Of a stretch of 7,837 nucleotides of DNA, positions 4,546 through 7,837 are shown one piece after another. The notes below the pieces were generated by a model, which was given only the letters and a program-made list of their open reading frames with translations, was not told the DNA's origin and did no database searches. This stretch comes from Clostridiales bacterium. GTDB taxonomy: Bacteria > Bacillota > Clostridia > Christensenellales > Aristaeellaceae. Position 1 is the first letter of the stretch, and every line of letters starts with the position of its first letter. Location: contig JALFHA010000050.1 of assembly GCA_022776785.1 (NCBI GenBank), positions 1-7,837 on the forward strand, written 5' to 3'. The translations under genes were made by a program, and so were the position numbers.

Positions 4546-6363
4546 ATGAAAAAAAGGCTGCTGGCTCTTTTGCGCAGAAGCTCCATTGCAAGGCGGCTGA
4601 TGGGCGTCATCGCGCTGACACTGCTGCTGCTGCTGCTCTGGTGCGTCACGGTCATCATGACCACCATCCGCTCGGACAGGCTGCTGCTGCGCACGGCCAA
4701 CACGCAGATCGCCTACGAGCTGGTGGGCAGCGTGGACGCGGCGATCTCCTCGCTGGAGACCATCACCAAATTCCCTATCACGCTGGAGGCGAACGGGCAG
4801 AGCCATGTGTTCCAGTATCTGCGCAAGCGGTCGCTGGTGGATGAGCGCGATTTTATCCTGAACAGCGGCGTCCGCACGGAGATTCAGGGGCAGATGGGCG
4901 GGTACACGAGGCTGTCCATGCTGTGTATCGGGGATCTGGAGGGGCGCATCGTCTACTGCGACCCGTCCCGCGGAAGCACGCTCTGGTATACGCAGAGCGT
5001 GGATATGGACGGAGATATGATGCGCGCCGTCCTCGATGCGCGGGGCAGGCTTGCGCTCTTCTCCATGGAGGAATGCCCGCTGTCGGGCTACGCGGTCTGC
5101 CAGACGGGCGTATGGGGCGCGAGAGCCATCCTCAACAACGGTCCGTTCCGCCCGGTGGGCGTTTTGATGTGCCTGATGAACCTGAGCGACTGCCTTTCCT
5201 GCTTTCAGCTCAACCGCACCTTTGACACCCAGCGCATGGCGGTCTACGGCCCGGAGGGGAATCTGCTGCTCAGCGAGGGCGGGCTTCATGTGGCGCTCAG
5301 CCCGGAGGAGACGGATACCGTGTATGAGATCTTTGCCCGCACGGACGGCGTGCTCTCCTGCCTGACCTATTATCGCGCGGCGTCGGGGACGATGGCGGTC
5401 ATTTCCACGCCGGTCTGGGAGCTGGCGCGGCACTATTTGAAGGTGAGCTGGCATCTTCCCGTGCTGATGCTGGCCCTCGCGGCGGTCATGCTGTGCTCGG
5501 CCTATCTGCTGGTCAAGTCGATCCTCGACCCGATGGACAGGCTGAAAAACGCCTGCAACAGCCTGAGCAGCCTGAGCGGCAGGCTGCATGTGCCTGACGA
5601 CGGCGAGGACGAGATGCATGAAGTGATCGAATCGTTCAACGCGATGTCCGTGCGCATCGCGCGGCTGGGCGAGGAATCGCACGAGAAGGACAGGCAGCGC
5701 GCGCAGGTTGAGATGCAGATGCTTCGCTCACAGGTCAATCCGCACTTCCTCTACAATACGCTTGAGACGATGCGCGCGCACGCGCTGGACGCGCACAACA
5801 GCGAGCTGGCGGAGATGGCGGGCCTGCTGGGCAAGACGCTGCGCTATGGCCTCTCGGAAAACGAGACGGTGAGCGTCCGCCGGGAGATGCGCAACCTGAT
5901 GGACTACATCGCGCTGCAGTCGCTGCATTACCAGTCCCGCATCACGGCGCATGTGAGCGTGGAGCCGGAGATCCTCGACTGCATCATTCTCAAGCTGCTT
6001 TTGCAGCCGCTGGTGGAAAACGCGATTCTGCATGGCGTCGGCCCATGCGAGCGCGGCGGCAGCGTGGAGCTGATGGGCTACCGGGACGCAGAGACGCTTG
6101 TTTTTACCGTGTCCGACGACGGCGCGGGCATGGACGCGCAGAAGCTGGCGCTGCTGATGGGCTATATCCGCGGGGAAAACAATGCCTTCTCGAGCATCGG
6201 CCTGCGCAATGCGCATCGGAGGATCGGGCTGTATTACGGCGAGGGCTATGGGCTGAACATCGCCTCGCAGGAGGGCGCGGGCACGGTCGTGACGGTGCGC
6301 GTACCCGCTGTACGTCAGGAAGAAGGAGGGGCTGCGCATGAGAATCCTGCTGGTGGACGATGA
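4546..6363 (+). CDS. Sensor histidine kinase, YesM-like (His_kinase/LytS group)
   Basis: A 605-residue membrane sensor kinase. Helix 1 spans about residues 18-40, then an extracytoplasmic sensor region to about 302, helix 2 at about 303-326, a HAMP-like linker with ILDPMDRL, a charged helical stretch, and the dimerisation/phosphoacceptor block QVNPHFLYNTLETMR with H400. The ATPase domain shows QPLVENAILHGV (N492), SDDGAGMD (D524, D525, G526, G528) and SIGLRNAHRRIGLYYG (G552). All key residues are present, so it should be active. The start at 4546 follows GGGAGGA by 5 bases; the frame is open from ATG 4453, but the promoter boxes lie inside that extension, which rules it out. The gene overlaps the regulator gene by 26 bases. 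Known: YesM-type kinases sit beside CUT1 sugar importers and control them with a YesN-type partner. The ligand is unknown. Confidence 0.93.
   Translation: MKKRLLALLRRSSIARRLMGVIALTLLLLLLWCVTVIMTTIRSDRLLLRTANTQIAYELVGSVDAAISSLETITKFPITLEANGQSHVFQYLRKRSLVDERDFILNSGVRTEIQGQMGGYTRLSMLCIGDLEGRIVYCDPSRGSTLWYTQSVDMDGDMMRAVLDARGRLALFSMEECPLSGYAVCQTGVWGARAILNNGPFRPVGVLMCLMNLSDCLSCFQLNRTFDTQRMAVYGPEGNLLLSEGGLHVALSPEETDTVYEIFARTDGVLSCLTYYRAASGTMAVISTPVWELARHYLKVSWHLPVLMLALAAVMLCSAYLLVKSILDPMDRLKNACNSLSSLSGRLHVPDDGEDEMHEVIESFNAMSVRIARLGEESHEKDRQRAQVEMQMLRSQVNPHFLYNTLETMRAHALDAHNSELAEMAGLLGKTLRYGLSENETVSVRREMRNLMDYIALQSLHYQSRITAHVSVEPEILDCIILKLLLQPLVENAILHGVGPCERGGSVELMGYRDAETLVFTVSDDGAGMDAQKLALLMGYIRGENNAFSSIGLRNAHRRIGLYYGEGYGLNIASQEGAGTVVTVRVPAVRQEEGGAAHENPAGGR
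6323..6330 (+). promoter_or_regulatory. Ribosome binding site of the regulator inside the kinase gene
   Basis: AAGGAGGG lies 7 bases before ATG 6338, entirely within the kinase coding sequence. It fixes the regulator start and implies coupled translation of the pair. Confidence 0.8.
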
Positions 6364-7702
6364 ACCCGGCGTGCGCAGCTCCCTGCGCGCCATGCTCTGC
6401 GGGAATGGGGACGGCGATCTGGAGGTAGACGAGGCCGGAGGCGGTCAGGCTGCGCTCGACCTGCTGGCGGAGCGCCCCGCTGATCTGGTTATCACGGATA
6501 TGAAAATGCCCGGGCTGAGCGGCATCGAGCTCATTGAGCGGCTGAGACAGTATGCCTATGGCGGGGAGGTCGCGGTCATCAGCGGCTTTGACGACTATCG
6601 GCTCGTCCGCACGGCGATGAAGCTGGGCGCAAGCGATTATCTGCTCAAGCCCATCGACCGCGATGAGCTGACGGAGCTGGTGCGGGGCGTGCGCAGGCGG
6701 CGTGCGGGCCGGGAGGTGCGCGCGCTCACGCAGGCGCCCGGGGACAGGCTGCGCGTGCAGATGCAGCGCTCGCTGCGCGGGGAGCGGGCGGAGGATATTG
6801 CAGGCGCGTTTCTGCTTCAGGTGAGCACGGATATGGCTGCGCCTGCGCCGGGGGAGGCGGAGCTCATCCTCAGCGAATACCGGGGCGGCAGGCAGGTGCG
6901 CGTCTGGCGCTGCGGGAGCGAGGCGGCGCGCGCGCAGGCGCTGTGCGCTGACCGGGAGCTGATTGCCTTTGATTCTGCCGGGGTGCTGGGCAGCCTGCTG
7001 GAGCGGGCCTGCCGGGCGGCGGACGACCGTTTTTTCGATCTCCCGGCCCGCAGCGGCGACGCGCAGGAGGCGCTTGCTCTGGCGGCGAGGGCGTTCGCCT
7101 GCTACGAGGAGGAGACGGCGTGCGCTCAGATTGATGCGCTGTTTGGCGCGCTGTGCGCGGAGCGCGGCTCAGTGGAGGCCGCCCGGCAGACGCCCGCGGC
7201 GCTGCTGCATCGGGTGCAGCAGGAGAACAGCGCCTGCATCCGCGTGACGGCGCGGCATGAGCTGACGCGGGATGATCTTGTCCGCACGACGTCCGGCGCG
7301 CCGAGGCTGAGCGCGGTGCTCGGCGAGACGAAGCGCCTGATGCTGCTGTACATGCGCGAGGTGCGCGCGGAGATGGTCTCTCAGGACGAGCAGCACCTGC
7401 AAAAGGCGATCGCCTACATCAACGAGCACTATGCCAGCGATCTCTCGCTGACGCAGGTGGCGCAGGTGCTCCATCTCCATCCCAACTATTTCAGCACGAT
7501 CTTTACGCGGGCGCTCGGCGTGAGCTACAGCCGGTATCTGCGCCGCGTGCGCATCGACGCCGCCTGCCGCCTGATGCAGACGAGCGGCATGAAGCTCTAT
7601 GAAATCGCCGAGGCTGTGGGCTATCACGATCATCTGCAATTCAACCGTGCCTTCCGCCACGAAAAGGGCGTGCCGCCGAGCAAGTATTCGCCGGACAGAT
7701 AA
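6338..7702 (+). CDS. Response regulator with AraC-type DNA-binding domain, YesN-like
   Basis: A 454-residue cytoplasmic transcription regulator. The N-terminal receiver domain (about 1-120) has the acidic pair D7-D8, the phosphoacceptor D54 in VITDMKMPG, S82 in ISGFDDY and K104 in LLKP, all intact. The middle, about residues 125-345, is Ala/Arg-rich and matches no domain I recognise. The C-terminus (about 354-454) is a complete AraC double helix-turn-helix: LSLTQVAQVLHLHPNYFSTIF, then MKLYEIAEAVGYHDHLQFNRAF and the ending GVPPSKY. YesN-type regulators are usually about 500 residues or more, so the middle is rather short. The kinase gene overlaps its first codons, so it is the cognate partner. 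The likely target is the divergent transporter promoter, and perhaps its own, but no binding site is proven. Confidence 0.93.
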   Translation: MRILLVDDEPGVRSSLRAMLCGNGDGDLEVDEAGGGQAALDLLAERPADLVITDMKMPGLSGIELIERLRQYAYGGEVAVISGFDDYRLVRTAMKLGASDYLLKPIDRDELTELVRGVRRRRAGREVRALTQAPGDRLRVQMQRSLRGERAEDIAGAFLLQVSTDMAAPAPGEAELILSEYRGGRQVRVWRCGSEAARAQALCADRELIAFDSAGVLGSLLERACRAADDRFFDLPARSGDAQEALALAARAFACYEEETACAQIDALFGALCAERGSVEAARQTPAALLHRVQQENSACIRVTARHELTRDDLVRTTSGAPRLSAVLGETKRLMLLYMREVRAEMVSQDEQHLQKAIAYINEHYASDLSLTQVAQVLHLHPNYFSTIFTRALGVSYSRYLRRVRIDAACRLMQTSGMKLYEIAEAVGYHDHLQFNRAFRHEKGVPPSKYSPDR

Positions 7703-7744
7703 TACTATTTTGCGGCTAAAATCTAGCTTTGCAGAATCAGCCCC

Positions 7745-7795
7745 GTTTCAATCGTAGGATGCTTCGCATCCTGCTCTGAAACTGCTTTTTCTTTT
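7745..7795 (+). terminator. Terminator-like hairpin after the regulator gene
   Basis: AGGATGC (7756-7762) pairs with GCATCCT (7766-7772) around TTC. After a small internal loop GTTTCA (7745-7750) pairs with TGAAAC (7777-7782), and TGCTTTTTCTTTT follows. This fits a rho-independent terminator for the kinase-regulator operon, 42 bases past its stop. Its right arm and U-tract are part of the 52-bp repeat. Confidence 0.7.
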
Positions 7796-7822
7796 GAACA
7801 ATAAGGGAACATTGGGCTGCCG
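7771..7822 (+). repeat. 52-bp direct repeat, right copy
   Basis: Identical to 1-52 over all 52 bases, in the same orientation. The match stops at 7822/52, where this copy continues with a sequence resembling the inverted module at 273-287 rather than 53-67. Confidence 0.9.
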
Positions 7823-7837
7823 ACCCGGGAAACCCGC

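Larger units (their letters stand above)
7703..7837. other. Non-coding right flank
   Basis: From the regulator stop to the window end there is no coding signal. It holds the terminator-like hairpin, the right copy of the 52-bp repeat, and 15 bases (7823-7837) that match the reverse complement of 273-287 at 13 of 15 positions. Anything further right is outside the window. Confidence 0.75.

Noticed and set aside
4300..5682. Open frame on the minus strand extending the binding protein upstream by about 460 codons, antisense to the kinase gene
   Set aside because: It is a by-product of GC-rich codon bias. The kinase frame has all family motifs, while the antisense stretch is rich in His, Arg, Gln and Ala with no recognisable domain. 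The binding protein's signal peptide and AGGAGG ribosome site mark 4299 as the start.
1..7822. Composite transposon bounded by the direct repeats
   Set aside because: No transposase or integrase is present and the ends show no target duplication. The repeats are better explained as dispersed intergenic modules, though deletion between them remains possible.

Overview
The window is a GC-rich stretch, about 60 % G+C by eye, with strong GGAGG-type ribosome sites. Its layout is typical of a Gram-positive, Clostridia-like anaerobe: a CUT1 sugar ABC transporter beside a YesM/YesN-type two-component pair. The lineage is an inference; no rRNA or marker gene is present.

Layout. Positions 1-462 hold no convincing gene and are built from hairpins and repeat modules. 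Positions 463-4299 are a minus-strand operon. In transcription order it encodes an extracellular sugar-binding protein, a MalF-like permease, a MalG-like permease, and an endonuclease/exonuclease/phosphatase (EEP) fold protein that may be a sugar-phosphate phosphatase. Positions 4300-4545 are a divergent promoter region with a good sigma-A promoter for each side. Positions 4546-7702 are a plus-strand operon of a sensor histidine kinase and an AraC-type response regulator that overlap by 26 bases. Positions 7703-7837 hold a terminator-like hairpin that runs into a second copy of the left-end repeat.

How the genes fit together. The kinase probably senses an extracytoplasmic signal, perhaps with the binding protein, and phosphorylates the regulator, which probably acts on the divergent promoter of the transporter operon. 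The binding protein delivers a sugar or oligosaccharide to the two-permease channel. No ATPase is encoded here, so a shared MsmX/UgpC-type ATPase from elsewhere is expected. A stem-loop with a short U-tract lies between the binding-protein gene and the first permease gene and probably lowers permease expression relative to the binding protein. The terminal EEP enzyme is translationally coupled to the MalG-like permease and resembles the family that contains maltose-6'-phosphate phosphatase, but its substrate cannot be read from the sequence.

The genes are of known types. The less ordinary part is the flanking DNA. A perfect 52-bp direct repeat bounds the window (1-52 and 7771-7822). A diverged inverted copy lies at 273-356. 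The right copy carries the left copy's outer sequence but the other copy's inner sequence. Each of the two operons reads out through a hairpin of this repeat family, which suggests a dispersed terminator-like intergenic element. I found no new defence, CRISPR or toxin system.
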